Notes: generated by a model from the sequence alone, not told the origin. A stretch of DNA of 14,464 nucleotides from Betaproteobacteria bacterium UBA931 (GCA_002293615.1 DBDN01000041.1:34222-48685), one strand, 5' to 3'; positions 1-8,171 are shown, numbered from the stretch's first letter. A program made the numbers and translations.

Positions 1-965
1 CCCCACTCGTTGTCGTACCAGCTCGATACTTTTACCAGCCGCCCACTTACTTTGGTCAGCGTCGCGTCAAACACCGAAGAACGCGGATCGTGGTTGAAAT
101 CTATCGACACCAAAGGCGCGTCGTTATAGCCGAGAATGCCTACCAATGCGCCGTCGCTCGCGGCTTTTTTCATAATTGCGTTGACTTCGTCAGCCGTCGT
201 ATCGCGCTCGGCAATAAACGAGAGATCCACCATCGAGACATTGATCGTCGGCACACGCACGGCAAAGCCATCGAGCCTGCCCGCAAGCTCCGGCAACACC
301 AAACCGACTGCCGCTGCCGCGCCGGTTTTGGTCGGAATCATGCTCATTGTCGCCGAACGGGCGCGACGCAAATCACTGTGGTAAACGTCGGTCAATACCT
401 GATCGTTGGTGTACGCGTGGATCGTGGTCATCAGCCCGCTCACCAAACCGATTTCACGGTGCAACGGCTGCACGACCGGCGCCAAACAATTCGTGGTACA
501 CGACGCATTGGAAATCACGGTATCGCCGGCTTTCAATGTTTGGTGGTTGACGCCGTACACAATGGTCGCGTCCACATCTTTGCCGCCCGGCGCGGAAATA
601 ATTACTTTTTTCGCACCCGCTTTCAGATGTGCGCCGGCCTTTTCCTTGCTGGTGAAAAGCCCCGTGCATTCGAGCACCACGTCAACGCCCAGCGCGCCCC
701 AAGGCAATTGGGCAGGATCGCGCTCGGCCAATACTTTGATGCGGTCGCCGTTGACCACCAGCGCGTCGCCGTCAACGGCAATCTCGCCCGGAAATTTTCC
801 GTGCACTGTGTCGTAGCGCGTCAAATGCGCATTGGTATCGGGACTGCCCAGATCGTTAATCGCCACAATTTCAATCGGCGCTTTTTTCCCGCTCTCGTAA
901 AAGGCGCGCAAGATATTGCGGCCGATGCGGCCATAACCGTTGATTGCGACCTTGATGTTTGCCAT
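1..965 (-). CDS. gap: Glyceraldehyde-3-phosphate dehydrogenase, type I (3' end cut by window edge)
   Basis: Cytoplasmic glycolysis/Calvin-cycle enzyme that interconverts glyceraldehyde-3-phosphate and 1,3-bisphosphoglycerate with NAD(P). The minus strand reads MANIKVAINGYGRIGRN at the start (Rossmann nucleotide-binding glycines), then INDLGSPDTNAHLTRYDTVHGKFPG. The catalytic motif SNASCTTNC puts the nucleophile cysteine at about residue 156, and SWYDNEWG is reached at the window edge. About 321 codons are present. The family usually has about 330-340 residues, so only the last 10-15 or so are missing. The start is fixed by a GAGGAGGA ribosome binding site 5 bases upstream of the ATG. It lies 44 bases downstream of tkt on the same strand, so the two are very probably co-transcribed. 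The cofactor preference cannot be settled from what I see. Confidence 0.97.
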   Translation of the reverse strand, partial: MANIKVAINGYGRIGRNILRAFYESGKKAPIEIVAINDLGSPDTNAHLTRYDTVHGKFPGEIAVDGDALVVNGDRIKVLAERDPAQLPWGALGVDVVLECTGLFTSKEKAGAHLKAGAKKVIISAPGGKDVDATIVYGVNHQTLKAGDTVISNASCTTNCLAPVVQPLHREIGLVSGLMTTIHAYTNDQVLTDVYHSDLRRARSATMSMIPTKTGAAAAVGLVLPELAGRLDGFAVRVPTINVSMVDLSFIAERDTTADEVNAIMKKAASDGALVGILGYNDAPLVSIDFNHDPRSSVFDATLTKVSGRLVKVSSWYDNEW

Positions 966-1009
966 GACATTCCTCCTCGATAATAATTTTAAGCAAAGTA
1001 TTTTTGCCC

Positions 1010-3028
1010 TTATTTCAATAAAAGCATCTTAACTTTTTCCACTACCTTTTCAACCGTAAAGCCAAAGTAGCGGAACAATTCATTCGCCGGAGCCGATTCG
1101 CCAAAGGTGTCGATACCGATAACGGCGCCGGACGCATTATCGCCTGCGCCGACATAACGGTGCCAATAATGTGTCACCCCGGCCTCAATCGCCAACCGCG
1201 GCACATCGCGCGGCAATACGCCTTGCTTGTATGCTTCATCCTGCTGATCGAATATCTCGCAGCACGGCATCGATACCACGCGCGCCGCGATCTTTTCTTC
1301 GGCCAATGCATCGCGCGCCGCCATCGCCAACGCAACCTCCGAGCCGGTCGCAATGATCGTCACACGCTTTTCCGAAGCATCGGAAAAATCGGCGAGCACA
1401 TAACCGCCACGCAGAATATTGTGCATCGCTTGCGTATTGCGCTTCATGAAAGATAAATTCTGTCGCGTGAATACCAGACTGCTCGGCCCATTGCGCCTCT
1501 CAATGGCCATACGCCAGGCTGCCGCTGTTTCCACAGTATCGCATGGCCGCCAAACCTGCATATTGGGGATCATGCGCAAGCTGGAAACGTGCTCGATCGA
1601 TTGATGCGTCGGCCCGTCTTCGCCTAACCCGATGGAGTCGTGGGTAAATACCGCAATCACGCGCTGCTTCATCAACGCCGCCATGCGTAACGCGTTGCGC
1701 GCATAGTCGGAAAAAGTAAGAAAAGTACCCGCGAAAGGCAAATAACCGCCGTGCAATGCCACGCCGTTGGCAATGGCAAACATGGCAAATTCGCGTACGC
1801 CGTAATGGATGAAATTCCCCTCTCCTTGCTCGTTGATGCTTTGGCTCTTCGACCAATCGGTGAATACCGATCCGGTCAAGTCCGCCGAGCCGCCGAGGAA
1901 TTCCGGCAGCCGGTATGCGTAAGCCTCAATGGCCTGTTGCGAGGCCTTACGTGTGGAAATCGTTTCGCCCTTGTTATTTTGTGCCGCGATAAAATCTTCG
2001 GCGTCGATTTCAAAATTTTCAGGCAGTTCATGTTTCATGCGTCGTTCGAATTCGTGCGCCAAATCGGGAAAAGCCGCACGATACGTTTCGAAACGCCGGT
2101 TCCATTCAGCCTCCCACTTATTGCCGGACACGCGCGCATCCCACGTGCTTTGAATGGCAGACGGAATATCAAACGGCGCGTGTTGCCAATTCAGCGCTTT
2201 GCGCGTTGCCTCGATTTCTTCTTTGCCCAGCGGAGCACCGTGTGTGTCGGCGGTACCCTCTTTATGCGGCGCGCCTTTGCCGATAACCGTTTTGCAACAA
2301 ATCAATGAAGGTCGGTCTTTTTCCTGCTGTGCTTGGCGGATCGCCTGATCAACGGCATCGACATCGTGCCCGTCGATATCGCGGATCACGTGCCAACGGT
2401 ACGCTTCAAAACGCTTGGGTGTGTCGTCGGTGAACCAGCCCGCAACATCGCCGTCAATTGAAATTCCGTTATCGTCATAGAGCGCGATCAGTTTACCGAG
2501 CTTCCAAGTGCCCGCGAGCGAACACGCTTCATGCGAAATACCTTCCATCAAACAGCCATCACCGAGAAATACATATGTGTGATGATTGACAATCTCGTGT
2601 TCGGGTCGATTGAATTGCCGCGCCAGCATTTTTTCCGCCAGCGCCATACCGACCGCGTTGGCCAAGCCCTGGCCGAGCGGGCCGGTAGTGGTTTCCGCGC
2701 CAGGCGTAATACCCACTTCAGGGTGACCGGGCGTTTTGGCATGCAATTGCCGAAAGTTTTTCAAATCATCGAGCGACACATCGTAACCGGTTAGATGCAG
2801 AAGGCTATAAAGAAGCATCGAACCGTGCCCATTCGACAGCACAAAACGATCGCGATCATGCCACTGCGGATTATCCGGATTATGTTTGAGATGGCGACGC
2901 CAAAGCGCCACAGCAATTTCGGCCATACCCATCGGCATGCCCGGATGACCGCTTTTGGCCTTTTCCACGGCATCAATGGTAAGAAAACGCAGCGCGTTGG
3001 CTAAGTCGGAAGATGAGACGTTGGTCAT
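1010..3028 (-). CDS. tkt: Transketolase
   Basis: Thiamine-diphosphate enzyme that transfers two-carbon ketol units in the pentose phosphate or Calvin cycle. It has 672 residues, the usual bacterial transketolase length. Visible landmarks are SGHPG at 26-30 (substrate-contacting histidine 28), the TPP/metal motif GDG at 156-158 with N187 completing it, and the pyrimidine-domain glutamate in GVREFAM (E413, matching E411 of the E. coli enzyme). The SIGLGEDGPTHQ segment and the C-terminal domain follow. The start matches the family N-terminus (SSDLANALRFLTIDAVEKAKSG), but the ribosome binding site is poor: AAGGGA sits about 13 bases upstream of the ATG. gap follows 44 bases later, so the unit is tkt-gap and probably continues with further glycolytic genes outside the window. 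Confidence 0.97.
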   Translation of the reverse strand: MTNVSSSDLANALRFLTIDAVEKAKSGHPGMPMGMAEIAVALWRRHLKHNPDNPQWHDRDRFVLSNGHGSMLLYSLLHLTGYDVSLDDLKNFRQLHAKTPGHPEVGITPGAETTTGPLGQGLANAVGMALAEKMLARQFNRPEHEIVNHHTYVFLGDGCLMEGISHEACSLAGTWKLGKLIALYDDNGISIDGDVAGWFTDDTPKRFEAYRWHVIRDIDGHDVDAVDQAIRQAQQEKDRPSLICCKTVIGKGAPHKEGTADTHGAPLGKEEIEATRKALNWQHAPFDIPSAIQSTWDARVSGNKWEAEWNRRFETYRAAFPDLAHEFERRMKHELPENFEIDAEDFIAAQNNKGETISTRKASQQAIEAYAYRLPEFLGGSADLTGSVFTDWSKSQSINEQGEGNFIHYGVREFAMFAIANGVALHGGYLPFAGTFLTFSDYARNALRMAALMKQRVIAVFTHDSIGLGEDGPTHQSIEHVSSLRMIPNMQVWRPCDTVETAAAWRMAIERRNGPSSLVFTRQNLSFMKRNTQAMHNILRGGYVLADFSDASEKRVTIIATGSEVALAMAARDALAEEKIAARVVSMPCCEIFDQQDEAYKQGVLPRDVPRLAIEAGVTHYWHRYVGAGDNASGAVIGIDTFGESAPANELFRYFGFTVEKVVEKVKMLLLK

Positions 3029-3375
3029 GGCAAAAAGCTTTTCCCTTGCAGAAAAGTTTGAAGCTTACCGTATTTGGATACGCTTTTGGTCAGCAAGCTC
3101 ATACTATGTGATTATTTTTAGGAAAGAATTTTTATAATATCGAATGATCGCCTCTTGCCACTGTTTAAGACTTGCGTATCCACCATCCCAAAAACACGAC
3201 ATTCAACCAGTGGAATGGCTTATCTCTAAAACGAAAATATTCAAACAAACAATTATTTTTATACTTTGTTTTCAATAATCTACGATTATTTCTGGCGATC
3301 GAACACCGCTTGTCATTCGATCTTTTCGTCTTCATTTCATTTTTTTACCGCAAGGATGCATTTCCTTTTCATTTG

Positions 3376-3384
3376 TGCGATAAT
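3376..3384 (+). promoter_or_regulatory. Possible extended -10 element for speD
   Basis: The bases TGC followed by GATAAT fit an extended -10 (TGn plus a one-mismatch TATAAT). I see no matching -35 box at the usual distance, so the call rests on the -10 alone. It would give a leader of roughly 105 bases before the speD start. Confidence 0.22.
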
Positions 3385-3385
3385 T

Positions 3386-3418
3386 CGAATCCCTTCGACA
3401 TGTGTCCGTAGGGATTTG
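3386..3418 (+). promoter_or_regulatory. Hairpin in the presumed speD leader
   Basis: AATCCCT at 3388-3394 is perfectly complementary to AGGGATT at 3410-3416. One G-U and one C-G pair extend the stem outward to 3386 and 3418. The loop is 15 bases. No T-tract follows, so this is not a simple intrinsic terminator. It would lie in the 5' leader of speD if transcription starts upstream, and a regulatory role is only inferred. Confidence 0.3.
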
Positions 3419-3497
3419 TGGGATGCCCTTTCGCCCGACGACGATAATTTTTCATATCTCGGGAACAGGGCTCTTTCCTTTATAGGAGGGGATACTT

Positions 3498-3878
3498 ATG
3501 GATGGAATCCATCTATTAGGAGAGTGGTATGGCTGCCCTGCCCACACGCCGGAATTTACCCGTGCCGAGGCGCTGCGCGAAGTCTGCTTGAAAGCGGTCG
3601 AGGCATCAGGCCTGACCATTGTTGGGGAAAAGTTTTATCAATTTGAACCGCACGGTGTTACCGGCGCGGTCATTCTGGCCGAGTCGCATATGGCGATTCA
3701 CACTTGGCCGGAATCAGGTTTTGTCACAGTTGACGTGTACGTCTGTAATTACACGACCGACAATACCGCCAAAGCCCAAAAGCTGTACGACCTGCTGGAA
3801 ACCGCGTTAAAACCGGCGCGCGCGCATTCACAAAAAATTGTCCGCGGAGGTTTGAATGAACAGCCCAAAGTTGCCTGA
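3498..3878 (+). CDS. speD: S-adenosylmethionine decarboxylase proenzyme (class 1B, short type)
   Basis: Makes decarboxylated S-adenosylmethionine, the aminopropyl donor for spermidine. The proenzyme cuts itself to create a pyruvoyl cofactor. The 126-residue product carries the processing site AES/HMAIHTWPE with serine 63. Histidine 68 and cysteine 83 fall at the positions known from the Thermotoga maritima enzyme. The length and motif identify the short class 1B family, not the ~264-residue E. coli type. The start has a strong ribosome binding site, AGGAGGGG, about 6-8 bases before the ATG. The 3' end overlaps speE by 23 bases, so the two are translated from one message and perform consecutive steps. 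Confidence 0.97.
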   Translation: MDGIHLLGEWYGCPAHTPEFTRAEALREVCLKAVEASGLTIVGEKFYQFEPHGVTGAVILAESHMAIHTWPESGFVTVDVYVCNYTTDNTAKAQKLYDLLETALKPARAHSQKIVRGGLNEQPKVA

Positions 3879-4737
3879 CGCATCGCTGCCGGATAACGCA
3901 ATGATTGAAACCTTAACCCCCGATTGGGGGTTTTTCATCGCGTCGCGCCGAAAATACGAAGCATTTCATTCCGGATTGCAGGCTATCGAGGTACATGATT
4001 CCGTACCGTTTGGAAAACTTTTCCGTTTGGACAGACATTTCATGACCTCGGAAAAAGATGAGTTTTTCTACCATGAAAATCTCGTCCATATGGCGGCCAT
4101 CACACACGACGCCCCAAAGCATGCGCTGATTATCGGTGGCGGCGACGGCGGCTCTGCCGAAGAGTTATTGAAACATCCGTCCATTGAACGCGTGACTTTG
4201 GTCGAAATCGACGCCGCCGTTATCGATATCGCCCGCCGTTATCTGAATAATGTGCACCACGGCAGCCTGGATCATCCCAAACTGACGCTAAAAATAGAAG
4301 ACGGTTTCGCTTATATCAAAAACTCGACAGAACAATTTGACCTGATCATTCTTGATCTGACCGATCCCGGCGGCCCGTCCACCTTGCTTTATACGCCCGA
4401 GTTTTACCATGCCTGCGCAAAACGCCTTGGCAAAAACGGTATCATGACACTACACATCGCAAGTCCCATCGCCAGTCCGAAGCAAATTCACCATACGCTG
4501 ACGCAATTGCGCGGCTCTTTTGAAAACGTTATTCCTTACCTAACATCGATACCGCTTTACGGCGGTTTATGGATGATGGCGTTTTGCTCAAACAGCGCCG
4601 ACCCGCGCACTCTGTCGGAAAGTGATGTCGAAGCGCGAATTCGCGACCGCAAAATCGGCGATTTGCATTATTACAACGGCGCGATGCACCGTGCCGCTTT
4701 AGCGCTTCCGAATTTTGTACGCGTCATCGTCGAATAA
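3856..4737 (+). CDS. speE: Spermidine synthase (polyamine aminopropyltransferase)
   Basis: Transfers the aminopropyl group from decarboxylated S-adenosylmethionine to putrescine, giving spermidine and methylthioadenosine. The 293 residues show the N-terminal beta domain, the YHE element (72-74), the nucleotide-binding loop GGGDGG at 94-99, the acidic VEID at 116-119 and the catalytic ILDLTDP segment with D167 and D170. The length is typical. The loop continues with SAEELLKH in place of the more common VxREVLKH, a mild variation. The chosen start has GGAGG 5 bases upstream and lies inside the end of speD. A second in-frame ATG at residue 16 has no such site. Whether it prefers putrescine or another diamine cannot be read from the sequence. 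Confidence 0.95.
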   Translation: MNSPKLPDASLPDNAMIETLTPDWGFFIASRRKYEAFHSGLQAIEVHDSVPFGKLFRLDRHFMTSEKDEFFYHENLVHMAAITHDAPKHALIIGGGDGGSAEELLKHPSIERVTLVEIDAAVIDIARRYLNNVHHGSLDHPKLTLKIEDGFAYIKNSTEQFDLIILDLTDPGGPSTLLYTPEFYHACAKRLGKNGIMTLHIASPIASPKQIHHTLTQLRGSFENVIPYLTSIPLYGGLWMMAFCSNSADPRTLSESDVEARIRDRKIGDLHYYNGAMHRAALALPNFVRVIVE

Positions 4738-4795
4738 CGCGAATACTTCCTATTGAAAATTGGCAAAATCTCCCCATTTAGGGAATATGAATAAA

Positions 4796-5068
4796 ATGAT
4801 AATGGAAGAACCCCTACAACGCTTCATTGAAGCCATGCGCGATGCCGACTTTGTTTTCATTAACGGTGAAATTTTTGAAACGCGGTATTTGCGCATCCCC
4901 GATGAAACCACGCATGCCGATGATATTGTGCTTGAAGCACAGCACGATCATAACGAGGTTGAACTGACGCGCTGCGATATCGATCAGGCGCAGCCTTTGG
5001 AGTCCGGCTTTTTCCGCTTGAAAAACGGTACGGTCATCCGCTTTATCAGTGCCAACACCGTACATTAA
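4796..5068 (+). CDS. Small conserved-looking protein of unknown function after speE
   Basis: I do not recognise this product of about 90 residues. It is soluble, acidic and rich in charged residues, with no signal peptide or membrane segment. Its beta-strand-like stretches (FVFINGEIFETRYLRI near the N-terminus, SGFFRLKNGTVIRFI near the end) suggest a small all-beta or alpha/beta fold. The start is uncertain. The frame is open from a TTG at 4760, with ATGs at 4787, 4796 and 4802. The only ribosome-binding-like sequence, TAGGGA at 4779-4784, is best spaced for 4796. It lies about 58 bases after speE (22 from the earliest start) with no terminator between, so it probably ends the speD-speE operon. 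The stop codon lies inside the terminator hairpin. Confidence 0.75.
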   Translation: MIMEEPLQRFIEAMRDADFVFINGEIFETRYLRIPDETTHADDIVLEAQHDHNEVELTRCDIDQAQPLESGFFRLKNGTVIRFISANTVH

Positions 5069-5099
5069 AAAACCGGCTTTGCCGGTTTTTTAATGTACG
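5059..5099. terminator. Bidirectional intrinsic terminator, 19-base perfect stem
   Basis: Bases 5059-5077 are the exact reverse complement of 5081-5099, leaving a TTT loop. The GC core CCGGC/GCCGG is flanked by six A on the left and six T on the right, so a U-tract follows the GC stem in either direction. It sits between the convergent speE-side gene and the CheX-like gene, contains the stop codon (5066-5068) of the first, and ends one base before the stop codon of the second. Confidence 0.93.
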
Positions 5100-5588
5100 T
5101 TATTTTTTGCGTTTGATATCGATGATCACCGAAGCCTCATACTGCTTCCAGCGCACCATAATCACATAGGGACGGTCGCGCAAACCTTTGAGATTTTTTG
5201 ATTCTTTTCCATCCATTGTTAACGGCACAGATACTTCCATCATTTCACCAAAATGCTGCCGGGCGTTTCCGGCCAGCGTATTGGCAATCTCGCCCACGGC
5301 GTCAAGCAAGTGCTCCTCCCCATGTCGCGGCTCATTCATAATCTGCAAGAGACGGGACAAGAGAAAACGGTCTGTGGAAAAATAAATTGCGCCGTAATAA
5401 TCGCCGGAGATTTTGATCATGCCGGTAAATTCAAAAACCGGCAAAGCCCGCTCATTATTTGTCAGAAAAGCAGCGCGAATCTCGGCCTTTTGCCCTGTAA
5501 TTTGAGAGAAATACCGACTTACCGCTTCAACAAAAACCTGAATCTCGCGTTCATCAATATCGCTTAACGCCGTTACATCCGCTGCCAT
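5100..5588 (-). CDS. CheX-like chemotaxis phosphatase family protein
   Basis: Its 162 residues resemble the CheC/CheX/FliY family, which removes phosphate from CheY-type response regulators. The family's catalytic pattern E-x-x-N is visible as GEIANTLAGNA, with E100 and N103. The preceding region (FEFTGMIKISGDYYGAIYFS) has the beta-strand and glycine pattern of CheX. CheX proteins carry one such E-x-x-N motif, while CheC carries two, so CheX is the better name. There is no signal peptide. The ATG follows the receiver gene's stop codon by a single base, so translation is probably coupled. The likely substrate is the receiver encoded just upstream. Phosphatase activity is inferred from the motif. 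Confidence 0.85.
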   Translation of the reverse strand: MAADVTALSDIDEREIQVFVEAVSRYFSQITGQKAEIRAAFLTNNERALPVFEFTGMIKISGDYYGAIYFSTDRFLLSRLLQIMNEPRHGEEHLLDAVGEIANTLAGNARQHFGEMMEVSVPLTMDGKESKNLKGLRDRPYVIMVRWKQYEASVIIDIKRKK

Positions 5589-5589
5589 G

Positions 5590-5955
5590 TTATTCCATTA
5601 TCTCCAAAAGAGCATGTATCAACTGCTCATCATTAAAAGGCTTATACAAAAAGCCTTTTGCTCCTTTTTTTAAGGCCTTGATCGCAGTTGCCTTATCACT
5701 CAATGCCGAGATAATCAAAATATTACTATCCGGCTTAAGCGTTATCATAGCTTCCGTACTTTCGACGCCATCCATTTCCGGCATGGTCAAATCCATCGTG
5801 ACCAAATCGGGCGTATGCTGTTGAAACAAGGCGACCGCCTCGGTTCCGGTTCTGGCCATTCCAACGATCTGAATTGCCGGCAACCTCGAATCCGACAAAA
5901 TACGCGCAATCCGGCTGCGGATAATACTGGAATCATCAACTATTAACAATTTCAC
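5590..5955 (-). CDS. Stand-alone CheY-like response regulator receiver
   Basis: This is a 121-residue single receiver domain with no output domain. The acidic pair D7-D8, phospho-acceptor D55 (in TMDLTMPEMDG), switch residue S83 (IISALSD) and K105 (in YKPF) are all present, so it should be phosphorylated normally. The start is a GTG giving MKLLIVDD, the conserved first strand of the fold. The only upstream purine-rich stretch (GGGA) is about 10 bases away, a weak site. It lies 68 bases downstream of the kinase gene and one base upstream of the CheX-like gene, so it is presumably phosphorylated by the former and dephosphorylated by the latter. With no output domain, it must act by binding another protein, unidentified here. 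Confidence 0.93.
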   Translation of the reverse strand: MKLLIVDDSSIIRSRIARILSDSRLPAIQIVGMARTGTEAVALFQQHTPDLVTMDLTMPEMDGVESTEAMITLKPDSNILIISALSDKATAIKALKKGAKGFLYKPFNDEQLIHALLEIME

Positions 5956-6023
5956 TTTTTAAACATCCCGTAAATGGCGCGTTCAATACAAAACACCTGC
6001 CCTGCCACTACTGATTACTCACG

Positions 6024-8171
6024 TTACGCCTCAAAAAGAACCCGGAACTCCGTGAACTCGCCTACTTTGCTGTCCAACACCAGTCTACCGTTGATCTTCA
6101 GTACCTTTTCGGAAATCACATCCATACCAACGCCGCGCCCGGCATCGCGATCAGCTTCGCTCGCCGTCGAGAACCCCGGCTCAAATATTTTCATAATCAG
6201 CTCTTTGGCACTTAAACGCTTGGCTTGCTCCTCGGTCATCTGTCCCGAAGAAACCAGTTTTTCGCGAATACGCGCCACCGAAATGCCGCAACCGTCATCG
6301 CGGACAAAAAACTCGTATTGATCCGCCGTCGCATCCGATGCGTGGCAGGCAATCTGAATCAATCCTTGCCGCGGCTTGCCATGCGCCTCTCTTTCCTGAG
6401 GCGTCTCAATACCGTGCTTGACCGCATTACGCACCAGTTGAATCGCAATGCTGTTCAGTTCGCGGACAATCCGCTTCGGCAACGATCCGATATCCGCAAT
6501 ATCGAATACTACAGAAACATCCCTGCCGCTGTCTGCGGCAATACGTCGTATCAACGGTTCAATATTTTCCTTGAAAGAAAGCTCCGTCTGTTCTTCAACG
6601 CTTACTGCCGAAGGCGTATGGTCTTTGGCTTTCGCCGCCGAGCGCGTAATAATGCCCGAAAGAGAAGTCAACCGCTCATAAAAGCCATCAAGCAATACGG
6701 TAATACGAACAAAATCTTCGCCACGCACCTCGCCGCGATCGCGCATCACGGACAGCTCCTGCTCAAAACCGTGCGCGTACGATTCAAACATCTCCGCCCC
6801 CAAAGCAGCCGCTTCACCCTTAATGCCATGGATAGCGCGCATGATAAACGCCAGAAGGTGCATACGCCCTTCTTGAGTGCTGTCATCATTGCGCAAACGT
6901 TCGTTGATCTGCTCCAAAACGCCTTTCGTTGTATTGAAAAACTGATGCAGCATTTCCGGCTCTTTCTGAAGCAAGTTCAGCAGCACTTCCACTTCCTTGC
7001 GTGACCGATCTTTCGCTTCATCAAGCTGTCTTTCCAGGCTCACACGCTCGGTGACGTCCTGCACCGTCACCAACAGGTGCGAAATTGCTCCGCCTTCAAG
7101 AACGCGGTTGAAGTTAAAATTCAAATAGCGTTTTACGCCCAAGTTATCCTCAACCTCAACTTCGTTAAGCGGATTTAAATCCGCCACCAGCGATTCTTTC
7201 ACACGGTCGCCAAAAAGCAATTCGATGTAATCACGGGTATTGTCGTAAACCGCTTGCGGCACCATGGATTTCAAAATCGGTAAAAACGGCATTTCCGGCT
7301 CAACGTTTCGCCGCAATACGGTACTCAACGATTCGGAAAATTGCGAGCCCAATTTGTGCTCCCTATCGATCAGGAACAAACCCTCTTTCACCGTTGACAG
7401 AATTTCTGTTGTTTCCTTACGCGCCTTGGTCAATTCGCGATCACCGCGCACCAAATCGGAAATTGACTTGAACAAAGTATAAATAACGTTGAACAGAGCG
7501 ATAGTCAGCCCCACCAGCTGGATGATACGAAGTCGAACTGCACGCTGATCCGCCACCGTCTCCAGGTCGGTCGTCAGGTCATTCATTAAATTGAGAATTT
7601 TCAGGTTGTTTTCCCGCGCGTAAGTTACCGCCGCGGCAAGCTCCGCCTCATTGAAACTATTGGCATAGTTAACCTTTTCATTTTCCACATAATCTATCTT
7701 GACAGTACCATCTGTCCGTAGAAAAAGAGGGCGCAATTTTTCAAGATAAGGCTCCCAGATTTCATAGGTTTCCCGAACAAAATCTTCCGACGCAGGCGTT
7801 TCCACTTGCACCAGAAAAACCGGCCTAAGATCGCCGCCGCGCACCGTTGCGCCATCGCGGAACCCACGCAATGTCTCATTAAAAAGCGGAACCACGAAGC
7901 GAAGTTCGTTAAGAGAAGCAATATCGCCATTAACAACACCAGCACCACGCCCGATATCATCTTGTAACAGAAGCAACGCCTTGGTCGTCCGTTGCGACAA
8001 CATCCGCTGGCGCCCTGACAAGTTGATCGAAACCGCCGATTCGGCAATCTGAAATGAGCTGTAAAAATTGGTACCCATCACGCCAATATCGCAAATGGCA
8101 AAAATGGTTACCGCAATGATGATTGCGCGATATTTACGTAAAATTAATCGGGTCGTTGATGTTTCCGCCAC
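6024..8171 (-). CDS. Membrane sensor histidine kinase with PilJ/NarX-type N-terminal domain and CheA-like Hpt-ATPase core
   Basis: This inner-membrane kinase of 715 residues has several visible parts. TM1 is at about 14-35. A periplasmic segment opens with the PilJ/NarX-type box INLSGRQRMLSQR (49-61). TM2 is at about 215-234. A PAS-like region follows (about 253-380), ending in VTVQDVTERVSLERQL. An Hpt-like helical region has HGIKGEA with phospho-acceptor H448. The GHKL ATPase has an N-box with N582 (LVRNAVKHG, CheA-like), a G1 box DDGCG (625-629), FEPGFST (663-669) and GRGVGMDV (678-685). The protein ends directly after the ATPase, so the CheW-like coupling domain of true CheA is absent. The GTG start has a near-perfect AAGGAGA site 6 bases upstream. 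It is the first gene of an operon with the CheY-like and CheX-like genes. The stimulus is unknown. Confidence 0.93.
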   Translation of the reverse strand: MAETSTTRLILRKYRAIIIAVTIFAICDIGVMGTNFYSSFQIAESAVSINLSGRQRMLSQRTTKALLLLQDDIGRGAGVVNGDIASLNELRFVVPLFNETLRGFRDGATVRGGDLRPVFLVQVETPASEDFVRETYEIWEPYLEKLRPLFLRTDGTVKIDYVENEKVNYANSFNEAELAAAVTYARENNLKILNLMNDLTTDLETVADQRAVRLRIIQLVGLTIALFNVIYTLFKSISDLVRGDRELTKARKETTEILSTVKEGLFLIDREHKLGSQFSESLSTVLRRNVEPEMPFLPILKSMVPQAVYDNTRDYIELLFGDRVKESLVADLNPLNEVEVEDNLGVKRYLNFNFNRVLEGGAISHLLVTVQDVTERVSLERQLDEAKDRSRKEVEVLLNLLQKEPEMLHQFFNTTKGVLEQINERLRNDDSTQEGRMHLLAFIMRAIHGIKGEAAALGAEMFESYAHGFEQELSVMRDRGEVRGEDFVRITVLLDGFYERLTSLSGIITRSAAKAKDHTPSAVSVEEQTELSFKENIEPLIRRIAADSGRDVSVVFDIADIGSLPKRIVRELNSIAIQLVRNAVKHGIETPQEREAHGKPRQGLIQIACHASDATADQYEFFVRDDGCGISVARIREKLVSSGQMTEEQAKRLSAKELIMKIFEPGFSTASEADRDAGRGVGMDVISEKVLKINGRLVLDSKVGEFTEFRVLFEA

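Larger units (their letters stand above)
3029..3497. other. Divergent tkt/speD intergenic region
   Basis: This is 469 bases of AT-rich DNA between two divergent operons. No convincing gene lies in it: the open frames present lack ribosome binding sites and have low-complexity, Phe/Leu/Asn-rich products. It must hold the promoters for tkt (minus) and speD (plus). The part nearest speD (3376-3497) is less AT-rich and carries a hairpin and a possible extended -10 element, listed separately. Confidence 0.7.

Noticed and set aside
90..983. 297-codon open frame on the plus strand
   Set aside because: It is antisense to gap, whose motifs are unmistakable; the product is Arg/His-rich with no family resemblance, typical of a shadow frame.
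3172..3411. 79-codon frame in the tkt/speD intergenic region
   Set aside because: TTG start, no ribosome binding site, Phe/Leu/Asn-rich product as expected from AT-rich non-coding DNA, and it overlaps the hairpin before speD.
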